A program made the position numbers and the translations under genes. A stretch of 64,000 nucleotides of DNA from Xanthostigma xanthostigma (taxonomy: Eukaryota; Arthropoda; Insecta; Raphidioptera; Raphidiidae), in contig OY754472.1 in assembly GCA_963575645.1 (NCBI GenBank), positions 3,844,001-3,908,000 on the forward strand. The letters run 5' to 3'. Positions 30,346 to 40,767 of this stretch are shown piece by piece (the first letter of the stretch is position 1; the number at the start of each line of letters is the position of its first letter). A model generated the notes under the pieces. That model was given only the letters and a program-made list of their open reading frames with translations, did no database searches and was not told the DNA's origin.

Positions 30346-30600
30346 ATGCACAACCGCTATAATTATACATCTCTTTCCATAGACATGCCTCGTGTGCAGC
30401 GATCTTGACTTGGATTATATGCACAACCGCTATTATACATCTCTTTCCATAGACATGCCTCGTGTGCAGCGGTCTTGACTTGGATTATATGCACAATCGC
30501 TATTATACATCTCTTTCCATAGACATGCCTCGTGTGCAGCGATCTTGACTTGGATTATATGCACAACCGCTATAATACATCTCTTTCCACAGACATGCCT
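30346..30600 (+). repeat. 70-bp minisatellite, about 3.7 units
   Basis: 'ATGCACAA' recurs at 30346, 30419, 30489 and 30559. Each unit holds 'CATCTCTTTCCATAGACATG' and 'CCTCGTGTGCAGCG'. The latter is the terminal motif of family J, so the array seems to have arisen by duplicating the end of the adjacent J element with its flank. Confidence 0.85.
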
Positions 30601-31264
30601 CTCTTTATCTATCGTTCTTAATTGGTTGTGTTATATCTTTAGAATGATTCCTTTCAAGATTTAGTTTTAGAATGAATTTTATTATTAAAATAAATGAACA
30701 GAAATAATAAATTACGTAACACAACAGATGAAGGACTTAATTCTAATACTTTAGATAACTCAAAATAATCATACGTAAACAGGTTGAAATTTTGATTTGT
30801 CGGAACTCTATAAATCCGGCACTGGCAGTGCACCAATCATTTCGCACGCTTGTTGTGGGGAGTTCTTGTGTGGACCATGCTTCTGTTGTAGATGTTGTTC
30901 TTAGGAGGTATGTGTGTGTTGTTGTTGTTTGTTGTGTGAACCGTTTTGTCCGAATAATAATTATTATTGCATATCAGCGGTGTAGAAAGTGAACGTAGAG
31001 AGAAACACGTGTTGTATGTAGTTGTTGTGTGTTTGTTGTTTTGACATCTCCTCTGTGTTGTTCGTGTGCTCCGGTGTGAAGTTAATTTACTAGCGTTTTG
31101 TGTGTGCGTTTTCTTTTTTAATTTTCTTTAAGACCTAAGTTAAAGTCCGTTAATTGAAAAAAAGAAATGGTATACTGAAGAAAATGTGTTGCGTTATATG
31201 AAATTGTGATTTTTGTTGTTTGTTGTAGTTTTTTAGAAATCGTGTCGTCGAAATGTTGAAATTA
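30601..31264. other. Intronic stretch, partly GTT-rich
   Basis: 30880-31060 is rich in GTTGTT and GTGTGT words. No frame with a known motif. Confidence 0.45.
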
Positions 31265-31267
31265 AAT

Positions 31268-31988
31268 TACTAGTTTCTACCCGTGACTTCGTCCGCGTGG
31301 AATCAGTGTGTGCAATTGATTAAAAAATTCTAGCCAATTGGGCGACGTGACCATTCCAACTTCAAAAATGTTGACATTAATTGATTATAATAAAGAAAAT
31401 AAAATTTCTGATATCGCGTGAAGTGACGCGGGTAATGGCTAATATTCAATATGATATTTGCTATTCGTTGCCATGGTTATCTACATAGTATGTTCCACGT
31501 CATGTAAAAATTAATCAAAGCATGCCTAACTAGTTTATTTCTGACAGATCCATAAAACAAAAGAGCGGTTGTTTTTTTTTTATTTTCAAAATATTTCCGA
31601 AACTATAAAGTTTAGAAAAAACAATTTAACAAAACTTTCTTGAGAAAATAAATAAGAATAATAAGCCGTTATGAAAAGTATATACCATAATTATATAAAA
31701 AATACCGTTTTAGCATATATCTCTTCTGCGCATGCGCCGATTTTCCCCTGCTAAAACAATAGGGCTCTTCATATTTGTATACCGAACATCCTCCGAAAAT
31801 TTTGTTTCAATCCGCTCATCCGTTTGACCTGTATCGTGTTCAGGGACAAACAGACTAACAGACGAACAGAATTTTTCCAAAAATATGTTTTTTTGGATTC
31901 AGGGGACCTCAAAACGGAAAGATATTGTAAAATTTTTGAATAGTGATTTTTGACCTAAACTTGACCCACTTGTGGGCTGGAATGGTAA
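31268..31988 (-). repeat. Repeat family D, inverted long copy
   Basis: On the minus strand it gives all the family D landmarks from 'TACCATTCCAGCCCACAAGT' to 'GAATGGTCACGTCGCCCAAT'. It also extends further, to 'ACGCGGACGAAGTCACGGGT' at 31268-31300, which may be the true end of the unit. About 720 bp. Confidence 0.75.
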
Positions 31989-32580
31989 AAAGTAGCCAAT
32001 GTTTTTCCTCAGGTTTATTAATTATTAAGTTTGTTTTAGTGACATAAACGTTATTTTTTATTATAATAGTACCGTTAATTAATGTTCGTTACGGTTCGTA
32101 TATCTACGTAAAACAAATATGTGCAAATAGATAGCTATAAGCATACAACCCAAACAAAAACACCCCTTTTTGTGAATCGGGGATTAATAAGCAGACTAAG
32201 TTGATTAGGTATAATTATTTTTAAACAAAAAATCAGGTTGAATTAAAATCCTTTACAGAAAACCGCATCTGAATGGATCAAACCGTTTTCCAGATGAATG
32301 GCGACATTCGAGTGCAAACAAACAAACAAACACACTAACAAACAAACAAACACACTAACAAACAAATAATCTCTCAGGCTAAATGCATATACCTGCTCCG
32401 TTCCGTCGTGGGTGAAAATAAAACCAGACAAATTGTTTTGAAATTATACTCGAGGTTGCAGCGAGACATCTAATTGATGACACATCGCCCTAATTGCCAA
32501 TAAACTTCATCTCTCCATAATTATTATATTATATCATCTCGAATTGTTCGACTTATGGCCATATTCGCCGAACGTAAATA
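31989..32580. other. Intronic stretch with LINE-tail debris
   Basis: 32230-32420 contains 'AAAACCGCATCTGAATGGAT' and a run of CAAA units (32316-32368), in the style of a LINE 3' tail. At 32555-32579 'ATGGCCATATTCGCCGAACG' is an end fragment of family K. Confidence 0.5.
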
Positions 32581-32584
32581 GTTT

Positions 32585-33125
32585 TTACATGCTTTATATT
32601 AACTTCACTTGTAAGTTTGTAAGTATGTATGTTTGTTTGTAACCTTATTTGGACTACAGCAAGTGGTTTATTACTGTAGTGTAATTTGCCAGCACTGTAA
32701 CTACAGTGTTTAGCGGTCTTCGCTGACGTCAATACTCTCGGAATCACGGGTCGTGGGTTCTAATCCCGTCCACGCCGAAAAAAAAATCGATTTTTTCGGC
32801 AAATTTTTGACAATGAATCGAACTACAAGTGGAAAATAAATATAGTTTAAAAAAAACTAAAAAACACGCTTTATATCGAACTAAAAAGTAAAAAATATTT
32901 TTTTTAAAGTAAGCTTAAAACAATAATGAATAAAAAATACTAGTATTATAGTGAAAAAAGCGTGGGGCGCTCGATGTACAAAAATGTGGAACAAAGCGCC
33001 CCACGCTTTTTTCACTATAATACTAGTATTTTTTATTCATTATTGTTTTAAGCTTACTTTAAAAAAAATATTTTTTACTTTTTAGTTCGATATAAAGCGT
33101 GTTTTTTAGTTTTTTTTTAAACTAC
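32585..33125 (+). repeat. Family E: tRNA-like block plus long hairpin, copy 2 (loop inverted)
   Basis: Same head as copy 1. The first half of the tRNA-like block is replaced by unrelated sequence (about 32645-32712), but the B box GGTTCTAATCC and 'CCGTCCACGCCGAAA' remain. The arms 32846-32971 and 32995-33121 pair almost without mismatch over about 120 nt. The loop begins 'CTCGATGTACAAAAATGTGG', the reverse complement of the loops in copies 1 and 3, although the head is on the same side. Confidence 0.85.
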
Positions 33126-33319
33126 ATTTTTTATTTGTTTGATTCATTTGTTCTTCTTCTACCAATGACCTTGAACCCTCCATATAAGGTCAAAAGTATC
33201 AGTATATGCCCCTCTTCAAACCATACACCTTTTGTCCGAAACTTTTTTTTATTTAGCGTCACTGGCAAAAGTTATTCAGGGTGATCAATTAAAATGGGAC
33301 ACCTCTAATATACGTTATA

Positions 33320-33807
33320 CAGATTGTATCAAATCAAAACGGTCCATAGAACATTCTGTGTGTAAGACAGAGACGATATTATATAAAGCACTAAAGCAGT
33401 AAGTAAGAATGAGATAAATGATCGCTAATAGCTAGTTACTGTGGTTATACAATCTGATAGTATCGTCTTTGTTTTCTACAGTAAAAATCACAATTTTATC
33501 AAATGTCAGTATACACTAGTGAAATTATTGATAAAATGGCTATTTATACTGTTCGGGAAAAAATCCAGATAATTAAATGGTTTTATGGTGGTAATTCAAC
33601 CGCCAACATAATTTTATTTGTAGTTGTTTTAATTATTGATAAATTGGTAAAAAGATTTACAGTGTACGTAATTATTTATTTACGTAACTACAGTAACTAT
33701 ATTAGCGATCATTTATCTCATTCTTACTTACTGCTTTAGATCTTTATATATCGTCTCTGTCTTACACACAGAATGTCCTATGGACCGTTTTGATTTGATA
33801 CAATCTG
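33320..33807 (+). mobile_element. Tc1/mariner-type element, strongly deleted copy (488 bp)
   Basis: The ends are inverted, CAGATTGTATCAAATC and GATTTGATACAATCTG, each flanked by TA, the target of this superfamily. The inverted repeats extend inward for more than 100 bp. At 33503-33600 a frame reads 'MAIYTVREKIQIIKWF', the amino-terminal helix-turn-helix start of the transposase also seen in the longer copy at 37973-38819. Everything from there to the carboxy end has been lost. Confidence 0.8.
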
Positions 33808-34109
33808 TATGCTATTCTACAGTTATGTGGAAATATTGCACAATTGACAATATGAACAGCTATAGTAGGTGTATTAATAAAGCAACGAATTGCATGTTTT
33901 TCTCTCCATTGTTATCTAATTATGTAAATCAGAGAACACATCAACAGTCTGAACTTCTATCATCTGCTGTGTCATTTCCTTTAACACTTCGTTGTGTTTT
34001 TTTTTTTTATCTTCTCGAATGTTTATTAATTACCGTGACAAAAGTACCGTTGCATTTTTTTTGAGTGTCTGCCAAATTGAAATCATCATCCCCTATAACT
34101 TTTATTGAA
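33808..34109. other. Intronic stretch without a recognised gene
   Basis: A 94-codon frame (33780-34064) starts in the transposon end and runs through AT-rich sequence; it shows no domain. Contains a T-run near 34000. Confidence 0.45.
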
Positions 34110-34114
34110 TACAC

Positions 34115-34740
34115 GGGCTGTACCCGGCCACGCGTTGCTGTGGCTCAGTCTGGATTTAAGTACACTATTACAAATGAAATATCAAATGACCCCACCGATC
34201 CTACATCTGCTAAAAAATTTATTCAAGTTGTAAAAAGTTAAAAGTGTCGGTTTTTTGCACTTTTCTCGTAAACGGTAAAAATAGGTCAGACAAAAGTTGT
34301 AGATCATGCAATTGTCTACAAGAGTTGTTCTTATACTTTTTTCCCTACGAATCACCATTATTTTGAAATGGTGATTTCATACATCGAAAATACCAATATG
34401 CATATTTAACGTTGTTTTTGATAAATAAATAAATAGCAATTTTGGTCCCATATCTTAGGAATAGTGATTCATAGGAAAAAAATATAAGAACAGTTTTTGT
34501 AGAGAATTGTATGATCTACAACTTTTGTCTGACTTATTTTTTAGATAACATTTACCGTTTACGAGAAAAGTGCAAAAAATCGATACTTTTGACCTTTGAC
34601 CTTGAATAAATTTTGAAGCAGGTGTAGGATCGGTGGGGACTTTCGATATTTCATTTGTAATAGTGTACCTAAGACCTGTATCAATTTTCAGCTCTATGCG
34701 AATTATTGTAAACCTACCACAATTTTTTTGTCTATTTTAA
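34115..34740 (+). repeat. LINE-like tail split by a foldback insertion
   Basis: The left part 'GCTGTACCCGGCCACGCGTT' and 'GCTGTGGCTCAGTCTGG' (34115-34160) and the right part 'ACCTGTATCAATTTTCAGCT' (34672-34740) read as one RTE-like LINE 3' tail. The foldback 34161-34667 sits between them. Confidence 0.5.
34161..34667. mobile_element. 507-bp foldback element
   Basis: The outer ends are TACACTATTACAAATGAAAT and its inverse ATTTCATTTGTAATAGTGTA. The arms of about 190-200 nt share 'GCACTTTTCTCGTAAACGGT', 'CAGACAAAAGTTGTAGATCA' and 'ATAAGAAC' or its inverse. The spacer of about 100 nt lies near 34370-34460. No coding content. Confidence 0.75.
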
Positions 34741-35113
34741 CCGGACAAGTAGTCAATAAAGTATATATATCGGTCAGGGCTGTCCGCGCAATCTGCCCCG
34801 TGCAAAATAAACGCCGCTATATAGAAGTCGTTGCCGTGTGAGCGTCGCGGTGCATGCGGCGTTATAAGGCCAGTAAATATGCACGTGTAAGTACATAATT
34901 ATGGCACAAACGACGCCGCAAATGGCGAAACTTTCAATTCCGCCACTAAACTACTGGAACTGAACAACAGCACTACATTAATTTTAACGTATTTAGTACC
35001 GAACTATGTCCTCGCCGTGCATACCAACACACACGCACAATATTCACACACATACGCGCGCGCGCGCGTGCTCATTGCTGATATAATATTCCATACGGGA
35101 TGTTCTAAACCTT
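34741..35113. other. Intronic stretch with a (CG)n run
   Basis: A (CG)n run lies at 35055-35069. GC is somewhat higher at 34790-34930, without a recognised frame. Confidence 0.45.
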
Positions 35114-35618
35114 AAAGGCCGCTGTACACGAGGCTAGATTTCTTGCTAGGTTTGACTACTGGTTTTCTTGATTGATCTAATTTCCTGATTTCTCCGATGA
35201 TACGATTGGTTGATGTACTTGCAATCAATCTGAATAAAGTATCTCTGTCTCAAAAACTTTGTCCTTTTTAATGACGTTAACATGGGCGCACCCAGCTTTT
35301 GGCCCAGGAGGGAGCAAATTAGAAATTTCTTAAGCCGGGTCCACCGTGCTTGTTTTGCCCTCCTGGATACGCCAGTGTTTACGGAGTAAAAAAAGACAGA
35401 AGTATATGTTTGCTTTCTAATAGTTCGATTGCGATTTTATTCCTATGCTCAGTATAGAATAAAAGTAAATGTTGCGCGCACACCAGATTTATTCACAAAA
35501 CTAGCTCGAAATGACGTCTCGTGTGAAGCGAGCACATAGAACAGCAATCAAGAAAACCAGCGCCAGAAAACTAGTAGGCAAATCTAGCAGCGTTTCTAGC
35601 CTCGTGTGCAGAGGCCTT
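35114..35618 (+). mobile_element. Family J element, 505-bp copy with an internal foreign segment
   Basis: The ends AAGGCCGCTGTACACGAGGC and GCCTCGTGTGCAGAGGCCTT are inverted. The interior has 'TGGTTTTCTTGATTG' near the left and its inverse 'CAATCAAGAAAACCAG' near the right. 35280-35385 looks like a separate insert, starting 'ATGGGCGCACCCAGC' and ending 'CTCCTGGATACGCCAGTG'. 'GTGTGAAGCGAGCACATA' matches the 42285 copy. Confidence 0.65.
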
Positions 35619-35633
35619 GCTACTTGCAAACAT

Positions 35634-36025
35634 TTTTACACGCTTTATATTAGTTTCACTTGTAAGTTTGTATGTATGTAAGTATGTATGTTTGTTTGTA
35701 ACTTCGTTTCCCGTCCACACCGAAATAAAAAGTTTGTATTTTTCGGCAAATTTTTGACAATAAAAAAAACTAAAAAGTGGAAAATATAGTTTAAAAAAAA
35801 CTAAAAAACACGCGTTATATCGAACAAAAAAGTAAAAAAAATTTTTTTTTAAATAAGCTTAAAACAATAATGAATAAAAAAAAAACTAGTATTATTGTGA
35901 AAAAAGCGTGGGGCACTTTGTTCCACATTTTCGTATACATCGGGCGCCCCACGCCTTTTTCACAATAATACTTACTATAGTATTTTTTTTTATTCATTAT
36001 GTTTTAACTTTTAAGCTTATTTAAT
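35634..36025 (+). repeat. Family E hairpin element, copy 3 (tRNA-like block lost)
   Basis: Head 'ACACGCTTTATATTAGTTTC' with GTATGTA units, then only 'CCCGTCCACACCGAAA' of the tRNA-like block. The arms, about 35775-35918 and 35943-36020, are less complete on the right. They meet at 'GCGTGGGGCACTTTG' and 'GGGCGCCCCACGCC'. Loop orientation is as in copy 1. Confidence 0.7.
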
Positions 36026-36384
36026 TTCATTCAAAAACAAGTTAACATTGTTATGTGGTTTCTTTTTTGACAGTTTCTGGATTAAATGTACACCCCTATT
36101 AAGCAATGCAAACCGTGTATCAGAATGTAACCCAACTCGGGTATCAGGGTCGCAGAATATGCTGGCACACGTGTGTGGTCTATACTGTATGCAATATGTA
36201 TATCGGGAAGTTCAGTTTAGACTTTTAATTAATTACATACGGCTAGTGCAAAGACGTTGGAACTTTGTATGCAGGGCCGTGCCAAGAAATATTGCCGCCG
36301 CGCATTTCTTGAGTTCTACTTTGACGCCCTTCGTATGAAAAATTAATCGGATTTTGATTTATGCAGTGTCCTTTCATTGATGCC
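36026..36384. other. Intronic stretch without a recognised gene
   Basis: A 96-codon frame at 36048-36338 has several Cys but no known domain; it is listed among the rejected items. Confidence 0.4.
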
Positions 36385-36590
36385 CGTATTCACCGGACGT
36401 AAGGTTCATTTGTTCTTCAGGTAGCTATTCCTCCGAATAAATAGCGATAATTCAATTCACCAAGCATAATTATACGTTTACTGCTGGTATATAAATCTAT
36501 TCTGTCGTACTTCGAGGGTATAAATATTTATTCGCCTGCTAAAACAATAATGGCCGCCACATAGATCATAATACCTATTTAGCATGAGGT
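36385..36590 (+). repeat. Family K, left-half copy
   Basis: It reads from 'GTATTCACCGGACGTAAGGT' through 'CGAATAAATAGCGATAATTC' to 'TGGCCGCCACATAGATCATA'. This half matches the full unit at 39591-40187 (inverted) and the copy at 54905. Confidence 0.7.
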
Positions 36591-36772
36591 TTAAATGTTT
36601 TATTTTAAATGTAAGAAATTTGTGGCAAAATCATTTATGCAAGCTGTGGTGGGGTTACCTTTGTTGCTTTCTGCACGCAAAAGAGAAACCGCATGAAAGC
36701 GAAACGGCGTGACAGTTGTCACTTTTCTATTTAATAATTTGATATCAACATTTACGCTTGATAGACTGACAA

Positions 36773-37064
36773 AATTAGGCACTGCACAACACATGTCGTG
36801 CTTATTCTTTGATTTTTCAATGACGCGTCTAACTTAATAAATATGTACAAAAATACGTAGGACTCAATGCTTTGCCATATGAAACGTTTCGCATATAGGA
36901 TAAATCACTGAAAAGCTGAGTAGATGCCGCATGGTTGAAGTAAAAAATTAGGCACTGCACAACACATGTCGTGCTTCTTCTTCGATTTTTCAATGCCGCG
37001 TCTAACTTAATAAAGTACAAAAATACGTAGAGCTCAATGTTTTGCCATATGAAACGTTGAAGTA
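36773..37064 (+). repeat. Direct duplication, 175-bp unit
   Basis: The phrase 'AATTAGGCACTGCACAACAC' occurs at 36773 and 36948. Both are followed by 'ATGTCGTGCTT', 'GATTTTTCAATG' and 'GCGTCTAACTTAATAAA'. The second unit lacks about 60 bp of the first. Confidence 0.75.
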
Positions 37065-37972
37065 AAAACCCTATACACCCAACTGTCGATAAGAAATAAT
37101 CTCGTAAGTAATTATAACCAACAACGTCCCTCTCCCGTTCCAGTTCATTTGTCTCTTGATTATAGTTTCGTCACCAAACGGAAGCGGATATATCGTCTTT
37201 ATATAGCGTACGTAATTTAGTGATTTTGTAATAACAGCACATAATACACGAGACAGTTTCATAACTCCTTGTTGAAATTTAACTAGGTCGTGTGCCATTA
37301 TAACAGTATAGTACAGTGGGCTTGGGGTGGCCGACCTCTTTAATTAGGGGTCAGCTCTGTTCCGTCTGAGACTCCGAGCACTACAGCCAAAGCTATCAAG
37401 TCACAGTGTCATCGCAATGCTACGACATCTAAAAAGCTTTTAAGGTTATAAGTAGTAATTGTCGGTTACTGCTCCACGAGCGCTGCAGAGCTGCAGAACA
37501 AGCAAAATCACAAAAAAAGCACGAAACACGTGTTTATTTATTTGTTGACAGGAGTAATCCTGCGCATTTTCGAATTGATACATCTAGCTTATATGATTTC
37601 TCCATGCATATTTTTGAACCCCCGTTACATCCTTTCAGGGGTTGAATTTTCAAAAATCTGCTCTTAGCGGACGCCTACGTCATAATAACTATCTGTGTGC
37701 CAAATTTCAGCCCAATCCGTCCAGCGGTTTGAGCGATGCGTTTATAGATCAATCAGTCAGTCAGTCAATCACGGTTTCCAGTTATATATTTAGATTACAG
37801 TTTTTCAACGTGTATGTGAATGTACATTGTACACACATATATTGCAAATGACAATGTCGCCGTTTAACTTTTCTTTCTTGTCGTCTGATGTTGCCTGTGG
37901 GAAAGTTTATCGGAGCGTGGACAGAATGTCGCGTTTTGTCACAAGTGGGCTACTCGGGCTACTGTCCGTATA
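37065..37972. other. Intronic stretch with an RTE-like tail
   Basis: 37660-37800 reads 'CCAAATTTCAGCCCAATCCG', 'CCAGCGGTTTGAGCGATGCG' and 'CAGTCAGTCAGTCAATCA', the typical 3' tail of an RTE-type LINE in Lepidoptera. The rest shows nothing recognised. Confidence 0.5.
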
Positions 37973-38819
37973 CAGATTGTATCAAATCAAAACGGTTCAT
38001 AGAACATTCTGTGTGTAAGACAGAGACGATATATAAAGCAGTAAGTAAGAATGAGATAAATGATCGCTAATAGTTACTGTGATTACGTTAATAAATAATT
38101 ACGCACACTGTAAATCTTTTTACCAATTTATCAATTAAAACAAGTAAACTGTAATATTAATTCGTATTATTAATTATATCTGGTACAAAAGTTTTAACAA
38201 TATTTTCAATAATTAATTTATTAAATGTTCAAAAAGACCTCCACGTTCTGCCAAACAATATCCTAATCGATTATAAATATTTTCCCTCACATTGGCTGAC
38301 ATCTCATGGTCAACGGACTGACATGCATTGGAAATCTGTATTTTCAATTCGTTCAAATTATTAGCTCTATTTTCTTGAAAGCCATAAATTTTAGAATTTA
38401 CAAATCCCCATAAAAAAATTTTTTTTCGGAGATAGGCAACCATTTGATTCAAATTCTCGTATGACACTGCGAATTGTTATTGTAGACGGAGACAGTCTGT
38501 TTTCAAAGGCAGCTACAAATATATTTATTATTTCGGCGGTTGAATTACCACCATAAAACTATTTAATTATTTGGATTTTTTCCCGAACAGTATAAATAGC
38601 CATTTTATCAATAATTTCACTAGTGAATACTGACATTTGATAAAATTGTGATTTTTACTGTAGAAAACAAAGACGATACTATCAGATTGTATAACCACAG
38701 TAACTAGCTATTAGCGATCATTTATCTCATTCTTACTTACTGCTTTAGTGCTTTATATAATATCGTCTCTGTCTTACACACAGAATGTTCTATGGACCGT
38801 TTTGATTTGATACAATCTG
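37973..38819 (-). mobile_element. Tc1/mariner-type element, internally deleted copy (847 bp)
   Basis: The ends CAGATTGTATCAAATC and GATTTGATACAATCTG are flanked by TA (37971-37972 and 38820-38821). Long inverted repeats extend inward past 120 bp. It is the parent type of the shorter copy at 33320-33807: the same order of end, leader, start region and end, but in the opposite orientation and with a middle coding portion retained. Confidence 0.85.
38213..38636 (-). pseudogene. Remnant transposase of the Tc1/mariner-type element
   Basis: From the ATG at 38636-38634 the frame reads 'MAIYTVREKIQIIK', a stop (38561-38559), then 'FYGGNSTAEIINIFVAAF' and 'STITIRSVIREFE', which form the amino-terminal helix-turn-helix. 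A frameshift leads straight to a carboxy-terminal piece, 'FLWGFVNSKIY' and 'LNELKIQISNACQSVDHEM' to the stop at 38213, the end typical of DDE transposases of this group. The catalytic D-D-E/D core in between is deleted. Non-functional. Confidence 0.75.
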
Positions 38820-38839
38820 TATACAGTATGTAAACACGT

Positions 38840-39050
38840 AAGGTGCACATAGGGAAATTAACATTGGGAAAAAATTACTGGATCAGAGTGAGCCTTGAAA
38901 TCTTGTTTTTCAATTTGACACATAATATTCTTTTGCAAAATGAATGTGTATACTTGCGTCCGCCAATGTGAATTGGAAATGTGGAATTGTTTCTATTTTT
39001 TTAAGGCTCATAGCATCGGTACGCGATTTAGCTAGGAATCAATGTGCGAT
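38840..39050. other. Intronic stretch without a recognised feature
   Basis: Short spacer between two repeats; no motif recognised. Confidence 0.4.
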
Positions 39051-39059
39051 TTATCAATG

Positions 39060-39228
39060 TATATGTTACGGTAAATGTAAACTCTTGGGAAATGTATACT
39101 TTTACCGTAAAATGTGCCGGAGAATGTGTACATTAAATGTAGATATTGCGGCAAATGTACACATTTCCCGGCACATTTTACGGTAATAGTGTACATTTCC
39201 CAAGAGTTTACATTCACCGTAACATATA
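39060..39228. repeat. 169-bp palindrome
   Basis: Arms 39060-39134 and 39154-39228, 75 nt each, pair with few mismatches around a 19-nt loop. Shared blocks are 'ATGTTACGGTAAATGTAAAC', 'CTTGGGAAATGT' and 'CCGTAAAATGTGCCGG'. Ends are TATATGTTACGG and CCGTAACATATA. No flanking duplication was identified. Confidence 0.8.
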
Positions 39229-39239
39229 TATTATTTTAT

Positions 39240-39590
39240 TATTTGTTTTATTTTATGTACGGAATTTAGCACAGAAGAGAATCTCTAACGAGATATTCCG
39301 ATCTAACATATTATAATCTTTGTCATCATCAAATAACAGATGAGGGTATATATTTCTAATACGGGATCTTATCTATTAGGAGTTTTATTGGAGCTAAATC
39401 TGTCTGTCTCAACATTGGAGTACCCTACTTTACTGATCGTGTTTGCATCGTCAACAAATATTTGCCGGAATAAATTCACTGTCCGAAATATATTCTTTTG
39501 TAAACAATTCTTTACGTCGTTATATTTTGAGGGATGAGTTTTGATCTGATATAGCACTATTTTCCGTCCAAATAAGACCCGTAAAAATAA
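39240..39590. other. Intronic stretch without a recognised gene
   Basis: 39262-39305 ('TTAGCACAGA..GAATCTCTAACGAGAT') resembles 6170-6205 in the long family J copy. Two mirror frames at 39340-39557 have no domain. Confidence 0.4.
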
Positions 39591-40187
39591 TGTCCATATT
39601 CATTGAACACTATTAAAGACAGAAGTTACTAACCTTGGAACAAATTTATTACTTCGAATAAAATTTACGTTCAATTTACCGAGCAATATTATTTGTTAAA
39701 ATATTTACTTGTAGAATAAATATATACTGCAGTTTACTCCTTACTTGTTTTGTTGAATATTTTGACGTTCACCCAAAAATCCGACCGATGGCGTTAGTGT
39801 AAACGTCAAAAAAAAGTTTCACAAAATAATAATGTTTTATCCTAACTCAAACTTCCACACAAAACTTCCACTAACTCTAATGTTTTACAACTATACACTT
39901 CACAAAAGTGGAATAAACAACACATAAATAAATTCACAAGAGCAACTGTAGATATAATAGTCCACGTTTATAGGTTAGGTATTATGATCTATGTGGCGGC
40001 CATTATTATTTAATCAGGCTAATAAATATTTATACCCGAGAATTTGCACAGAATAGATTTATACCTGCAGTAAACAAAATTATGCTTGGTGAATTGAATT
40101 ATCGCTATTTATTCGGAGGAATAGCTACCTCAAGAACGAATGAACCGAATAAAATATAACTATACTTACGTTCGATGAATATGGCCA
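39591..40187 (-). mobile_element. Family K, full unit (about 600 bp)
   Basis: The ends are inverted: TGTCCATATTCATTGAACAC at the left and 'GTTCGATGAATATGGCCAT' at the right. The interior holds 'AAAAATCCGACCGATGGCGT', 'GTTTTACAACTATACACTTC' and 'GATCTATGTGGCGGCCATTA'. It matches 54905-55432 (opposite orientation) over nearly its whole length, and 55971-56893 where family L is inserted. Non-coding. Confidence 0.75.
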
Positions 40188-40206
40188 TGAGTAATTTAAG
40201 AAAAAA

Positions 40207-40455
40207 CCGCGCACACTTGTCAAACATTGACCAGCACAGCACGATGTCGCGCACGAGACCAGCATAAACCAGCAACTTTTAATCACGAGCACAATAGATT
40301 GATCCAGCACGGCAGACGACCAACTGACGGTCGTTGCTGGTTGCTGGGCGCAGGTGCAGCTACTCCGTCAAATAACATGGATACCTTCACGAACAGGATT
40401 CTGTGCTCCGTACTGTGCTGGTCGTGCAGGTTCGTGTTTGACAGTGTGCGCGAAT
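40207..40455. mobile_element. Small inverted-repeat element (about 250 bp)
   Basis: The ends CGCGCACACTTGTCAAACA and TGTTTGACAGTGTGCGCG pair with one indel. The next inner blocks GACCAGCACAGCAC and GTACTGTGCTGGTC also pair. 40312-40345 is the reverse complement of 6770-6800. No coding content; frames at 40227-40529 and 40283-40498 mirror each other. Confidence 0.6.
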
Positions 40456-40764
40456 TTTTAATCGGACATTTTTTGCTCGTTAAAAATATAAAATCCACGA
40501 AAGATACACATAAGCAATTTGTGCTATAGTTATGTGTCGATTCGATATAGCAATTGAACGCGTTGGTGAGATCGTGAAAATGAAATGATCTTTCGGCGAG
40601 AGATAATGTTTATCTTCCACATCGGTTCCAATCCCCAACAACTTATAGCTACGATATTATACTGTTTTGTTTGTCTTTCACAATTGAAAATATTTCACGT
40701 TTATTCGTTTCCATTCTTTCATAATATACAAATGAAAAAAATACGAAATGTTTCAGAATCAGAG
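40456..40764. other. Intronic stretch without a recognised feature
   Basis: Nothing recognised apart from the end of the inverted-repeat element. Confidence 0.4.
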
Positions 40765-40767
40765 ATT

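Noticed and set aside
33780..34064. 94-codon plus-strand frame as a gene
   Set aside because: It starts inside the terminal repeat of a transposon and has no domain.
36048..36338. 96-codon plus-strand frame as a gene
   Set aside because: It has many Cys and Val but no recognisable domain, no signal peptide and no splice-consistent borders; length is near what chance allows.
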